Shown here: in pieces, positions 15,839 through 24,836 of the stretch
Layout: every line of letters starts with the position of its first letter
How positions within the stretch are numbered: the first letter of the stretch is position 1
From: Salinivibrio sp. ES.052
Lineage (GTDB): Bacteria > Pseudomonadota > Gammaproteobacteria > Enterobacterales > Vibrionaceae
Direction: 5' to 3'
Assembly: GCF_900141775.1 (NCBI RefSeq)
Contig: NZ_FSRI01000003.1
Location: forward strand, 372,001-436,000
Length of the DNA: 64,000 bases
Position numbers and translations under genes: made by a program
Notes under the pieces: generated by a model
Database searches by the model: none
Told to the model about the DNA's origin: nothing
The model's input: only the letters and a program-made list of their open reading frames with translations

Positions 15839-17446
15839 TCAGTTTTTTGTAATGTATAGGTTGCGGGTATAGCGCAGTTTATTAGGGTTCTCAATATTAT
15901 ACCCGCCCACTTTCGGACTTTTAATCACGCTACGGGTATAGAAATACAATGGGATTGCCGGCATATCACGGGCAAAAATACGCTCTGCCTCTTGGTAATA
16001 GTCTTTGCGCTTTTCAGGGTCAACAACTGTCAGGGCCTGATCAAGCGCTTTGTCATAATCCTTATTACCCCAACTTGTTTTGTTCATTCCATCACTGCTG
16101 AAGTAGCTGAGGAAGGTAGATGCTTCGTTGTAGTCTCCGATCCAACCGTCGCGGGCGACATCAAAGTCTTTTTGTAGGACTTTTTGTAGAAAGGTTTTCC
16201 ACTCTTGGTTAGCCAAACTTACGTTGACGGGGAGGTGGCGTTTCCACATGGATGTCACCGCCAGCGCCAGTTTTTTGTGGGATTCCATGGTGTTGTAGAC
16301 CAGCTCAAACTCCAGTGGATTGTCTTGGGTAAAACCGGCTTCTGCCAGCAAGGCTGTGGCTTTCTGGTAACGCTCATCCTGGTTCATTTCCGCCCATGCA
16401 AGTTTAGGGGGCTCGAAGTGATTAATGGCTGGCGGTGTGGCGCTATATGCCGGAAGCTGGCCTTGACCAAGAATAATATCGGTAATGATGTTTCTATCGA
16501 TCGCATAAGATAAAGCCTTACGCACTCGCACATCGTCAAAAGGCGCTTTCTCTGTATTAAACAAATAATAATAAGTGGCCAGAGAAGGCATGGTGATCAG
16601 CTCATCAGGGCGCTCTTTTTTTATCTGATCAAAGGCCTCAAGTGGAAAGCTTGAGGTAATGTCAATTTCACCCGTGCGATAACGGTTATATTCTGCATTG
16701 ATATTATTGGAAGCCACATACGAAGTATTGTTGATCACCGTTTCTTTGTCGTTCCAATAAAGCGGGTTACGCACGAGGTCAATACGCTCATTAATGACCC
16801 AGTTGGTGAGATTATAGGCGCCAGAGTTGACCATATTGTCCGGGCGCGTCCAGCTATCACCAAAGGCCTCTAGCGCATGCTGTGGCACCGGATAAGTAGA
16901 CGAGTGAGTGAGCATATTCGGGAAGTAGGGCGTGCGGCGCTCAAGGGTAAATTCTACCGTGTGATCGTCGATAGCTTTGACGCCAAGCTGCTCAGCGGGT
17001 TTTTCACCGTCGGTGATCGCTTTGGCATTTTGGATATTGGCAGTCCCTAGGTACCAGGCATAAGGCGCGCCAGTAACCGGGTCAACCACACGCTGTAGCG
17101 TATACACTACATCGTCTGCGGTAATGGGCTCACCGTCAGACCATTTGGCTTTGCGAAGGTGGAAAGTGTAAGTGAGTCCATCTTCACTTATCTCCCAATC
17201 TTTCGCTAAGCCAGGTACCACATCCCCATTTGGATTGCGTACCATCAATCCTTCAAACAAATCCGAGATGATTTTATTGCTGGCGGTATCACTGGACTTG
17301 GTGGGGTCTAACGTGGGTACTTCCCCCGCGACACCCCAGATCAGGGTTTGATTTTCGGCGAGGGTGACGTCATCAGGAACTTGAGCGGCATAGGCGGAAC
17401 CACATAAGGCCAGCGCCATCACACTGGCGAGTGCTTTAATTTTCAT
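15839..17446 (-). CDS. oppA: Periplasmic oligopeptide-binding protein (OppA/MppA family)
   Basis: A 535-residue family 5 extracellular solute-binding protein. The signal peptide is cleaved after GSAYA near residue 21. Family signatures include PTLDPTKSSDTASNKIISDLFEGL, the DWEISEDGLTYTFHLRKAKWSDGEPITADDVVYTLQR stretch (given here as a region near residues 90-125) and VRKALSYAIDR. It binds peptides in the periplasm for an ABC importer. No oppBCDF genes follow; a terminator closes the gene, so it is a stand-alone copy or feeds a permease encoded elsewhere. I chose the ATG at 17446 because AAGGAAGG precedes it and it begins the signal peptide; an upstream in-frame start at 17488 would add 14 residues. 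Confidence 0.9.
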   Translation of the reverse strand: MKIKALASVMALALCGSAYAAQVPDDVTLAENQTLIWGVAGEVPTLDPTKSSDTASNKIISDLFEGLMVRNPNGDVVPGLAKDWEISEDGLTYTFHLRKAKWSDGEPITADDVVYTLQRVVDPVTGAPYAWYLGTANIQNAKAITDGEKPAEQLGVKAIDDHTVEFTLERRTPYFPNMLTHSSTYPVPQHALEAFGDSWTRPDNMVNSGAYNLTNWVINERIDLVRNPLYWNDKETVINNTSYVASNNINAEYNRYRTGEIDITSSFPLEAFDQIKKERPDELITMPSLATYYYLFNTEKAPFDDVRVRKALSYAIDRNIITDIILGQGQLPAYSATPPAINHFEPPKLAWAEMNQDERYQKATALLAEAGFTQDNPLEFELVYNTMESHKKLALAVTSMWKRHLPVNVSLANQEWKTFLQKVLQKDFDVARDGWIGDYNEASTFLSYFSSDGMNKTSWGNKDYDKALDQALTVVDPEKRKDYYQEAERIFARDMPAIPLYFYTRSVIKSPKVGGYNIENPNKLRYTRNLYITKN

Positions 17447-17770
17447 AATCCTTCCTTGGTTGAGTGTTTTGTTAATAAGTCTTAACAATCAATAGATTAA
17501 CGTTAATTAAAGGGTAAATAAAATTCTGATGAAAGAAATATGACTCACGTAGGTGATAGCGATGAAAAAGAGCTGGTTTTCATGACAGGACTAAACATTG
17601 AGAGAAAAGAAAAAAGCAGTGTAATATTTTGATCTATTGCTCACTTAAGGTGAAGTATTGATGTTTTTGTTGTCTATACCCGATGACTTGCTAAGCACTC
17701 AGGATTATGCGAGCCTCAAAGGCGCACCAAAGCAAGGATAATGCTGCAAAGCGTGACAAGGAGAGTGAAA
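17447..17770. other. Divergent intergenic region of 324 bp
   Basis: AT-rich control region between oppA (leftward) and a GST gene (rightward). It holds GTTAA-taagtc-TTAAC (17471-17486) and the perfect palindrome ATTAACGTTAAT (17496-17507), both just upstream of the oppA start and possible operator sites. No RNA gene or reading frame is supported. Confidence 0.45.
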
Positions 17771-18394
17771 ATGAAAGTATATGGGCACCCGCTATCCATC
17801 AATGTTCAGAAAGTGATGTGGCTGATTGATGAACTAGATTTAAGCATTAAGCTAGAAGAAGTCGATATCCGCCATAACCATCGTGACGCTCAAGCCATGG
17901 CGGAACGCTGTCCGATGCATCAAGTACCCGTGCTCGAAGATGGTCCCAACAGCGTATGGGAGTCGCATACGATATTGCGCTATCTTGTTGCCTGTTACGG
18001 CAACAAAATGTGGTATCCAGATTGTGCGTTTCAACGCTCCTCTTATGAACGCTGGATGGATTGGTGTTTATCGTCGTTTCAGCCTGTCATCAAACTCGCA
18101 CTTTTCTCGCCGACGCTGGCCGAGGATCCAAGCGCTATCTCATCTCGAGAAAAAGCCTTGGATCAGTGTCGCTATGATCTGGAACGTCTTGATGATGTGT
18201 TGAGCAATCAAAAATACTTGGCATCTGATCGCATGACGCTCGCGGATGTCGCAGTGGGTAGCTTGATCCATAGCCTCCATGACCATGCCGTTGTGACCTT
18301 GCCCGCTCATGTCTCTCGCTGGTATCAACAACTGACTGGGCTGCCAGGTTATCAGCGTTGGGTGATGCAAGCAGACTCTACCCTGCCTGCATAA
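17771..18394 (+). CDS. Glutathione S-transferase family protein
   Basis: A 207-residue GST. The N-terminal thioredoxin-like domain reads MKVYGHPLSINVQKVMWLIDEL with a serine/asparagine near residue 10 as the likely catalytic position, then QVPVLEDG (cis-proline) and WESHTILRYL (the glutathione-binding ES pair). The all-helical C-terminal domain has the conserved N-capping segment MTLADVAVGSLIH. It conjugates glutathione to electrophiles or acts as a glutathione-linked reductase; substrate is not predictable. The ATG at 17771 follows AAGGAGAG. It faces a second, quite different GST gene whose stop codon lies 22 bp away. Confidence 0.87.
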   Translation: MKVYGHPLSINVQKVMWLIDELDLSIKLEEVDIRHNHRDAQAMAERCPMHQVPVLEDGPNSVWESHTILRYLVACYGNKMWYPDCAFQRSSYERWMDWCLSSFQPVIKLALFSPTLAEDPSAISSREKALDQCRYDLERLDDVLSNQKYLASDRMTLADVAVGSLIHSLHDHAVVTLPAHVSRWYQQLTGLPGYQRWVMQADSTLPA

Positions 18395-18415
18395 CCAGTA
18401 CGATTGTTCAGCAGT

Positions 18416-19078
18416 CTAAAGCGTTTTCAATGGGCCGACCACACATAGGGCGTTTTGGTAGCCGGGCTGCTGTTCTACCTGTTCGAGGTAGCGAAGAATA
18501 TGGGCATGATGTTGGGCGTCAAGTTGCTTGCGCGCTGCTAACAAAGGAAAGCTCATTTGGATATCGGCAGCGGTCATGTTATCACCGCACAACCATGTGT
18601 GTTCGGCCAAATGGTGATTGATCATGGCAAAATGGTCACGCAATTGTGGAGCCAGAAACTGATCGCTGACACCTTTCATTAACTTGCGTGCTAACGGGCG
18701 GATAAAGAAGGGCATAGGCGATTCTGGGATTTTACTAAATATCAAAGACATCACTAATGGTGGCATGAGTGAGCCTTCGGCATAGTGCATCCAGTAGCGA
18801 TATAGGCCCTTTTCTCTTGCTGTCTCTGGCATTAGGGTACCGTCTCCGTAGCTATCCAAAAGATATTCAATGATGGCGCCAGATTCTGCAATCACCATAT
18901 CCCCGTCTTCAATAATGGGGGCCTTCCCTAAACGGTGTACTTGTTTTAAAGCTTGTGGGGCGAGTTTGGTTTTAGGATCACGTTGATGGCGTACCAGTTG
19001 ATAAGGAATTGCCAGTGACTCCAATAACCAAACAATGCGCTGAGACCGCGATTGTTCTAGATGATGTAAAGTAATCAT
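18416..19078 (-). CDS. Glutathione S-transferase family protein (second copy)
   Basis: A 220-residue GST of a different subgroup from its neighbour. Motifs are ITLHHLEQSRSQRIVWLLESL at the N-terminus, GKAPIIEDGD with the cis-proline, and IAESGAIIEYLLD with the glutathione-binding ES pair; the C-terminal domain keeps NMTAADIQMSFPL. The pattern (short HLEQSRSQR start, YHRxxP-like early region, large loop with FFIRPLARKLM) resembles yeast GTT1-like and bacterial Gst proteins. It is cytoplasmic. The Shine-Dalgarno is weak. It is convergent with the GST gene at 17771-18394, so the pair is not an operon. Confidence 0.87.
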   Translation of the reverse strand: MITLHHLEQSRSQRIVWLLESLAIPYQLVRHQRDPKTKLAPQALKQVHRLGKAPIIEDGDMVIAESGAIIEYLLDSYGDGTLMPETAREKGLYRYWMHYAEGSLMPPLVMSLIFSKIPESPMPFFIRPLARKLMKGVSDQFLAPQLRDHFAMINHHLAEHTWLCGDNMTAADIQMSFPLLAARKQLDAQHHAHILRYLEQVEQQPGYQNALCVVGPLKTL

Positions 19079-19166
19079 ATCGGACCATTTTAGACTGTAA
19101 GGTAAAAATTAGGCTCGAGAATAACGTACGGATTGAGTAGAGATTCGATCAATAATGGTTGTCAGA

Positions 19167-19745
19167 TCATTGACTAAGTGAGGGAAGTATTTGCCCTTCG
19201 ATACGAAGGTCAGGGCTAATTTCGCGGATATTTGTCCCTCGAATATATAGGTTGCCACCGACATAGATGTCGTCGGGAATGCTCTCTATGGGTGAATTAG
19301 TCAGGTACAGATTTCCTTCAACAAATAAACGGCGTGGTAATTGTGTGAGTGGCGTGTTGACGAGGCTTAAATCACCTCGCACGACCAAGTTAGGAGGGAG
19401 GCGGTTAATCGCGGTATTGGTGAGGTTGATATAACCGCCAACTTTCATTCTCGGGAGTTGTCTAATCGCCGTGTTCGCCGCATTAAAATAGCCACCGACA
19501 TCCAGCCCACGCGGGAGGCGAACGATATCACTGGCTTCAATGTCCAAGTAACCTTTGGTTTTAAACCCAGCGGGGAGGGCGGTAATCGGGGCAAAGCGAA
19601 GTTTCACATTACCATAGTTGTCGATATAACCATGAAAACGAAGATCTTGGACAAATTGACTTGCCGGCTCATTCATGGCGCGTGCTGGATCAGCCACTAC
19701 CATTGCTATTGGGAGTAGAAAAAGCCCGACAAAAAATGCTCTCAT
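19167..19745 (-). CDS. Exported protein made of 20-residue LPX-type repeats
   Basis: About 192 residues with a signal peptide (FFVGLFLLPIAMVVADPARA, cleavage after residue 23 or so). The rest is seven imperfect repeats of 19-20 residues of the form xIxxLPxxLxVGGxLxLxNT: for example DIVRLPRGLDVGGYFNAANT, AIRQLPRMKVGGYINLTNT and PLTQLPRRLFVEGNLYLTNS. The spacing suits a short beta-solenoid or leucine-rich-repeat-like fold, similar in period to the LPX repeats of IpaH-type effectors, but there is no ligase domain. No cysteine cap or anchoring motif is seen after the signal peptide. The function is unknown; protein binding is the usual job of such folds. Start at 19745 chosen because it begins the signal peptide; a TTG at 19772 is in frame. 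Confidence 0.75.
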   Translation of the reverse strand: MRAFFVGLFLLPIAMVVADPARAMNEPASQFVQDLRFHGYIDNYGNVKLRFAPITALPAGFKTKGYLDIEASDIVRLPRGLDVGGYFNAANTAIRQLPRMKVGGYINLTNTAINRLPPNLVVRGDLSLVNTPLTQLPRRLFVEGNLYLTNSPIESIPDDIYVGGNLYIRGTNIREISPDLRIEGQILPSLSQ

Positions 19746-19885
19746 CGCATAGCAACCGCATGTGATTATCAATATAGGTTCTAATGTAGAGGGTTTAATC
19801 TAAGATTCAAGCAGCCACCAGGGTTAATCATCGAAAATGTGGTTTGCTGCGTAACGCTTTGTAGTATTTTTAGGATGACAACGAG

Positions 19886-21448
19886 GTGCCAGTGGCAAAC
19901 AGACACTATTCAACCTTGCGTTTGGTGTTAGGGGATCAGCTCAATGCCAGCCATTCATGGTTTAAACAAACAGACGATAACGTGCTGTATCTGATTGCGG
20001 AACTCCGGCAGGAAGCAACGTATGTCAAGCATCATATCCAGAAAGTAAGCGCGTTTTTTGCCGCGATGGCGGCATTTTCCAGCGCGTTGAAACAGGCGGG
20101 TCATCATGTTTGTTATATGACCTTGGATGAAACTCAGGACTACCCGGATTTACCGTCGCTCATTGTTGCGCTGTGTGAGCAGCACCAGATCTCGGCGTTT
20201 GAGTATCAACGGCCGGATGAATATCGACTTTGGCAACAGCTGTCTGAACTGTCTATCCCAAGTCAGGTGACGGTTGGGTGTGTGGATACGGAACATTTTT
20301 TATTGCCTTATGAGCAAATTTCTTCACAGTTCACCCCGAACAAGCACCGTAAGATGGAATATTTCTATCGTGACATGCGGCGCCAGTTTGGTGTACTGAT
20401 GGACGGAGACTCGCCAGAGGGAGGACGTTGGAATTACGATCAAGACAATCGCAACAAGCTAAAAAAAAGCGACGTAGACACCATCCCGGCACCTCTTATC
20501 TTCACCAACGATGTGAGGGATATCTTAACGCGTATTGAACGCCATCAGCTTGCCACGATCGGTGAGCCTATGCCGGATCTACTCTGGCCGATAACGCGCT
20601 CGCAAGCCAAAGCCTTGTTGGAGCATTTTTGTCGTCACTGCCTTCCCTTATTTGGTCAATTTCAAGACGCAATGACCGGACGTAGCGAGCACCAGTGGAG
20701 CCTCTATCATAGCCGTTTATCATTTGCGTTGAATGCAAAGCTGCTGCATCCCATGCAGGTTATCACGGCGGCGATTGAGCACTTCCGCGAGAGCGAAACT
20801 GTCAACTTGGCCCAGATAGAGGGGTTTGTGCGTCAAATATTAGGCTGGCGGGAATACATACGCGGCGTGTATTGGACAAATATGCCCGCTTATGCGCAGA
20901 CAAATGCTTTGGCCGCAGATCGGCAACTCCCCGGTTACTTTTGGGACGGTGACACCAAGATGCGGTGTATGTCTCAAGCGATCACCCAATCGTTGCAAAC
21001 AGCGTATGCGCATCATATTCAACGGTTGATGGTGACCGGTAATTTTTGTTTGCTCGCTGGTATTGAACCGGATGCAGTCGATGACTGGTACTTGGCGATT
21101 TATATCGATGCGATCGAATGGGTTGAGATGCCCAACACGCGAGGAATGACCCAGTTTGCTGATAATGGCCTCGTAGGAACTAAACCTTACGCCGCCAGTG
21201 GTGCGTATATCAATCGTATGAGTGATTATTGCAGCGATTGCCATTATTCGGTGAAAGAAAAAGTGGGGGAACAAGCTTGCCCGTTAAATGCCCTCTATTG
21301 GCACTTTATGCAGCGTCATCGAGACACCTTTGGCCGCAACCCTAGAATGGCAATGCCATATCGGAACTGGGATAAAATGGAAGACACCCAGCGCCAAGCG
21401 ATCATCGCTCACGCCGATGGCTTACTTGACGATCTTGATAGCCTGTAA
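19886..21448 (+). CDS. Iron-sulfur bacterial cryptochrome / (6-4) photolyase
   Basis: A 520-residue protein of the photolyase-related group (FeS-BCP, as in Agrobacterium PhrB/CryB). Four cysteines, C361, C449, C452 and C465, have exactly the spacing of the PhrB cluster ligands (88, 3 and 13 residues apart), so a [4Fe-4S] cluster is expected. The N-terminal part starts LRLVLGDQLN, typical of the group, and the FAD-binding helical half contains QILGWREYIRGVYW and NTRGMTQFADNGLVGTKPYAASGAYI. PhrB repairs (6-4) pyrimidine photoproducts in light and carries FAD and a lumazine antenna. The GTG at 19886 follows an AGGA-type site. It is a single-gene unit in the cytoplasm. Confidence 0.93.
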   Translation: MPVANRHYSTLRLVLGDQLNASHSWFKQTDDNVLYLIAELRQEATYVKHHIQKVSAFFAAMAAFSSALKQAGHHVCYMTLDETQDYPDLPSLIVALCEQHQISAFEYQRPDEYRLWQQLSELSIPSQVTVGCVDTEHFLLPYEQISSQFTPNKHRKMEYFYRDMRRQFGVLMDGDSPEGGRWNYDQDNRNKLKKSDVDTIPAPLIFTNDVRDILTRIERHQLATIGEPMPDLLWPITRSQAKALLEHFCRHCLPLFGQFQDAMTGRSEHQWSLYHSRLSFALNAKLLHPMQVITAAIEHFRESETVNLAQIEGFVRQILGWREYIRGVYWTNMPAYAQTNALAADRQLPGYFWDGDTKMRCMSQAITQSLQTAYAHHIQRLMVTGNFCLLAGIEPDAVDDWYLAIYIDAIEWVEMPNTRGMTQFADNGLVGTKPYAASGAYINRMSDYCSDCHYSVKEKVGEQACPLNALYWHFMQRHRDTFGRNPRMAMPYRNWDKMEDTQRQAIIAHADGLLDDLDSL

Positions 21449-21463
21449 AGCCGATGTGAATAG

Positions 21464-21493
21464 ATCGGTGCGCGTGATGTCACGCGCACCGAT
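21464..21493. terminator. Long hairpin between convergent genes
   Basis: A perfect 14-bp inverted repeat, ATCGGTGCGCGTGA (21464-21477) and TCACGCGCACCGAT (21480-21493), separated by two bases. It lies between the photolyase stop and the OmpA-type gene stop, so it can end transcription from both sides; T tracts are weak. Confidence 0.65.
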
Positions 21494-21501
21494 TCATCTT
21501 G

Positions 21502-22140
21502 TTATTGTGTATTGGGGACCACTTGGATTTCGACACGGCGATTCAATGCACGGTTTGAGGCACTATTATTGGCCACCAGTGGGCGCGTCTCGCCAAATCC
21601 AGAGGTATAGAGGCGTGCACTATCAATAGACTGGCTAGCCAGATACCGCTTAACACTCATCGCTCGTCGCTCAGACAGGCCTTGGTTATATGAGGCCGCA
21701 CCGGTGTTATCGGTATGGCCCTCAATACTTAAAAAGGTTTTGTCGTATTTGCGCATCACTTTGGAAACGGCATTGAGGGTGGGGTAAAAGTCTGAGGCAA
21801 TGGCGTCTTGGTCAAGTCCAAATGTGATGTTCGATGGCATGATCAAACGAATGTTGTCACCTTCACGCACAACCTGAATGCCGGAGCCTGCCAACTCTTG
21901 GCGAAAAGCTTGCTCCTGTTGATCCATATAGTTGCCGACTGCAGCCCCCCCAATGGCACCAATAGCCGCACCGATAAAGGCACGTTTACTCTTATGATTT
22001 GACGTGGATTTACCTGCAATAGCCCCTGTTATGGCTCCAATCGTCGCCCCTTTTTGGGCATTGGACATCGATTCACATCCCGTCAACGCCAGTGAGGCTG
22101 TTAAAACCGCCACGGCGGTAAGTTTACATTTCATTCCCAT
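21502..22140 (-). CDS. OmpA-family lipoprotein with glycine-zipper region (YiaD type)
   Basis: A 212-residue outer-membrane lipoprotein. The lipobox is LALTGC, with lipidation at C22. A glycine-zipper segment follows (GATIGAITGAIAG and AFIGAAIGAIGGAAVGNYM), then an OmpA C-terminal peptidoglycan-binding domain with IEGHTDNTGAASYNQGLSERRA and NRALNRRVEI. It is expected to anchor the outer membrane to peptidoglycan, like YiaD. An ATG at 22140 is preceded by AGAGAG; an ATG two codons later would give nearly the same protein. Confidence 0.9.
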   Translation of the reverse strand: MGMKCKLTAVAVLTASLALTGCESMSNAQKGATIGAITGAIAGKSTSNHKSKRAFIGAAIGAIGGAAVGNYMDQQEQAFRQELAGSGIQVVREGDNIRLIMPSNITFGLDQDAIASDFYPTLNAVSKVMRKYDKTFLSIEGHTDNTGAASYNQGLSERRAMSVKRYLASQSIDSARLYTSGFGETRPLVANNSASNRALNRRVEIQVVPNTQ

Positions 22141-22420
22141 TGTTTTCTCTCTATCACGAGTGAGTGACCACGATAATCTATCGCACTTTAGACAGTGTTC
22201 TTCAAGAAAGTGTCAAAAAATGATTGATGGCTGATGTTTTAAACATAACTCACTTGGTCGCAGACGTAACTCTCAGTTTTGTCTTTTTTCTTGTCATCCT
22301 GGCAAGCTCATTGCGCTGGATCAAAATGTGACGAGCAAAGCACGTGTTACAAAAAGGCATCAAAGGGGAGCGTCTCTAATGCGTAAGCCTCTATTATCCC
22401 TACAAAAGGAGCTAATGATC

Positions 22421-23569
22421 ATGTCGAGCACTTTCTTTATCCCTGCCGTCAACCTTATGGGCGCAGGTTGCCTTTCAGAAGCCGCAGACGCGATTCAGTC
22501 TCATGGATTCAAAAAAGCGTTAATCGTGACTGATAAAGTCCTCAATCAAATTGGTGTAGTAAAACAAATTGCTGCGTTGCTTGATAGCCGACAGGTTGAC
22601 TCTGTGGTCTATGATGGAACGCAGCCAAACCCCACCACAGAAAATGTGGCTCGAGGTTTAGCGCATTTACAAGAGAACCAGTGCGATTGTGTCATTTCTT
22701 TGGGCGGTGGTTCGCCACATGATTGTGCCAAAGGGATTGCTTTGGTGGCGGCGAATGGTGGCTACATTGGTGACTATGAAGGTGTTGATCAATCCGCTAA
22801 ACCGCAACTGCCATTAATTGCGATCAACACAACCGCAGGTACTGCGTCTGAAATGACCCGTTTTTGCATCATTACAGATGAAGCGCGTCATATCAAAATG
22901 GCGATCGTGGACAAACATACTACGCCAATTATCTCGGTCAACGATCCGGAGTTAATGCTTGCTAAGCCTGCGGCATTGACGGCAGCCACTGGCATGGATG
23001 CGTTAACCCACGCGATTGAGGCCTACGTATCGACCGCGGCGACCCCTATCACCGACGCGGTTGCGTTAAAAGCGATGACGCTCATTCAAGATCATCTCCG
23101 TACGGCGGTTGCCGATGGGCAAAACATTGAAGCGCGTGAGCAAATGGCCTACGCCCAATTTATGGCGGGCATGGCGTTTAACAACGCCTCGTTGGGCTAT
23201 GTGCATGCCATGGCTCATCAGCTCGGAGGCTTTTATGATTTACCTCACGGTGTGTGTAACGCAATATTGCTACCGCATGTCCAGCGCTACAACGCGCAGG
23301 TATGCGCAAGTCGTCTTCGTGATGTAGCCACTGCAATGGGCGTTGATACAGAAAGTATGACGGATGAAGAGGGTGCGAAAGCCGCTATCCAAGCCATTCA
23401 GTCGCTCTCAACGGACGTGGGTATTCCCGCGGGCTTGAATGAATTAGGCGCCAAGCAAGAAGATATTGACGTATTGACAGAAAATGCCTTAAAAGATGCG
23501 TGTGGTTTCACTAACCCTAAACAAGCAACACACGACGAAATTGCCAAGATTTTCATGGAAGCAATGTAA
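22421..23569 (+). CDS. Iron-containing alcohol dehydrogenase (YiaY/AdhB type)
   Basis: A 382-residue group III alcohol dehydrogenase. The NAD-binding motif [13 protein letters not shown] is near residue 95; the iron ligands are an aspartate in the [13 protein letters not shown] region and histidines in [26 protein letters not shown]. It interconverts alcohols and aldehydes with NAD(H) in the cytoplasm. I chose the ATG at 22421, nine bases after AGGAG; an ATG at 22415 and a far upstream one at 22328 are less likely because of spacing and because the extra residues are not family-like. It ends in a strong terminator. Confidence 0.92.
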   Translation: MSSTFFIPAVNLMGAGCLSEAADAIQSHGFKKALIVTDKVLNQIGVVKQIAALLDSRQVDSVVYDGTQPNPTTENVARGLAHLQENQCDCVISLGGGSPHDCAKGIALVAANGGYIGDYEGVDQSAKPQLPLIAINTTAGTASEMTRFCIITDEARHIKMAIVDKHTTPIISVNDPELMLAKPAALTAATGMDALTHAIEAYVSTAATPITDAVALKAMTLIQDHLRTAVADGQNIEAREQMAYAQFMAGMAFNNASLGYVHAMAHQLGGFYDLPHGVCNAILLPHVQRYNAQVCASRLRDVATAMGVDTESMTDEEGAKAAIQAIQSLSTDVGIPAGLNELGAKQEDIDVLTENALKDACGFTNPKQATHDEIAKIFMEAM

Positions 23570-23599
23570 CACTGATACAAAGTGCGTCATTCACTAATG

Positions 23600-23632
23600 A
23601 AACAGGCCTGAGTCATCAGGCCTGTTTTCTTT
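23600..23632 (+). terminator. Intrinsic terminator of the alcohol dehydrogenase gene
   Basis: AAACAGGCCTGA (23600-23611) pairs with TCAGGCCTGTTT (23616-23627), loop GTCA, followed by TTCTTT. The symmetric shape may also stop the convergent ldhA transcript. Confidence 0.88.
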
Positions 23633-23655
23633 AGAAGACCGCGACACTGTCTTTA

Positions 23656-24669
23656 TCAATCACTACGATCTTCGACTTCTGTGATTTGGTTCTGGCAGGC
23701 CTGACCACGCAATACGGTTTGAATGTTCTCTAATGTCGTTTGGGTGATATTGTTGAGTGCTTCTTTAGTCAGGAATGCTTGATGCCCAGTAAAAAGCACG
23801 TTATGACACGCGGATAATCGACGGAAGACATCGTCTTTAATGACATCATTCGATTTATCCTGGAAGAAGAGATCACGCTCATTATCATAGACATCCAAAC
23901 CTAATGCGCCAATACGTCCTTGCTTGAGTGCCTCAATGGCGGCAACGGAGTCGAGTAACTCGCCACGGCTAGTGTTGATCACCATTACACCGTCTTTCAT
24001 TTGCTCGAAGGCATGTTTGCTGAGTAAATGATAGTTCTCTTTCGACATCGGGCAATGCAGCGAAATCACATCACTGTGTGCATAAAGTGTTTCTTTTGAC
24101 ACGTACTCGGCACCCAGTTCAAGAGCTTGTGGATTCTGATAGGGATCGTGGCAGAGCAAACGCATACCAAGGCCGTTGAGAATGCGCATGGTGGCGACCC
24201 CAATCTTTCCTGTCCCAATAATTCCCGCCGTTTTGCCATGAAAGTTGAACCCGACCAAGCCATCTAGCTCAAAATTCGCCTCACGGGTACGTTGATAGGC
24301 TTTATGAAAGCGACGATTTAGACACATCATCATGCCGACAGTGTGCTCAGCAACCGATTCGGGCGAGTAGGCTGGGACGCGCACGACGGTTATACCGAGC
24401 GACTTAGCCGCCTCAAGATCGACACGATCGTAACCGGCACACCGCAAAGCGACCAGATAAATCCCGGCGTCGGCCAGAATTTCTAGCACGGGGCGAGAGA
24501 GATCGTCGTTAACAAAAGCACAAATCGCGGCTGCGCCTTGTGCCATCTTGGCGGTCTTTTCGGTTAATTGGAAATCGTGAAACTCAAAGACGTAATCAAA
24601 CGCAGTGTTCACATAAGAGAAGGCGGCCTTGTCATAAGATTGGGCGCTAAATACGGCAATGGTCGTCAT
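23656..24669 (-). CDS. ldhA: D-lactate dehydrogenase (fermentative)
   Basis: A 337-residue D-2-hydroxyacid dehydrogenase very like E. coli LdhA. The NAD motif is GIIGTGKIGVATMRIL, the catalytic arginine is in NTSRGELLD, the glutamate in LGLDVYDNERDLFF, and the catalytic histidine in LFTGHQAFLT; LRCAGYDRVDL is the substrate loop. It reduces pyruvate to D-lactate with NADH during fermentation. The ATG at 24669 follows GGAGG. It is convergent with the alcohol dehydrogenase gene, so two fermentation-type reductases sit end to end. Confidence 0.93.
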   Translation of the reverse strand: MTTIAVFSAQSYDKAAFSYVNTAFDYVFEFHDFQLTEKTAKMAQGAAAICAFVNDDLSRPVLEILADAGIYLVALRCAGYDRVDLEAAKSLGITVVRVPAYSPESVAEHTVGMMMCLNRRFHKAYQRTREANFELDGLVGFNFHGKTAGIIGTGKIGVATMRILNGLGMRLLCHDPYQNPQALELGAEYVSKETLYAHSDVISLHCPMSKENYHLLSKHAFEQMKDGVMVINTSRGELLDSVAAIEALKQGRIGALGLDVYDNERDLFFQDKSNDVIKDDVFRRLSACHNVLFTGHQAFLTKEALNNITQTTLENIQTVLRGQACQNQITEVEDRSD

Positions 24670-24782
24670 TAAATAGCCTCCGAGTCAGTCGGGGAGGTGA
24701 ATGAGTGATATCAATAACGTGATTTCGAACCAAAATAAACCATGAAGTTTATCGGGGTAATGGTACTGGTTGCCACACAAAA

Positions 24783-24810
24783 TGATAAAGCCGAACGTTT
24801 ATCCGGCTTG
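24783..24810 (-). terminator. Hairpin after the TonB receptor gene (reads leftward)
   Basis: AAGCCG and CGGCTT arms with a ten-base loop, followed on the minus strand by a T-rich stretch (TTTATCATTTT). It is 27 bp past the stop codon. Confidence 0.5.
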
Positions 24811-24836
24811 AATCATGCAATATCGCGGGGCATTCG

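Noticed and set aside
15132..15894. Several open frames on both strands through the tRNA-Asn repeats, with repeated peptide segments
   Set aside because: They arise from the repeated non-coding DNA, cross terminators and the tRNA, and have no Shine-Dalgarno.
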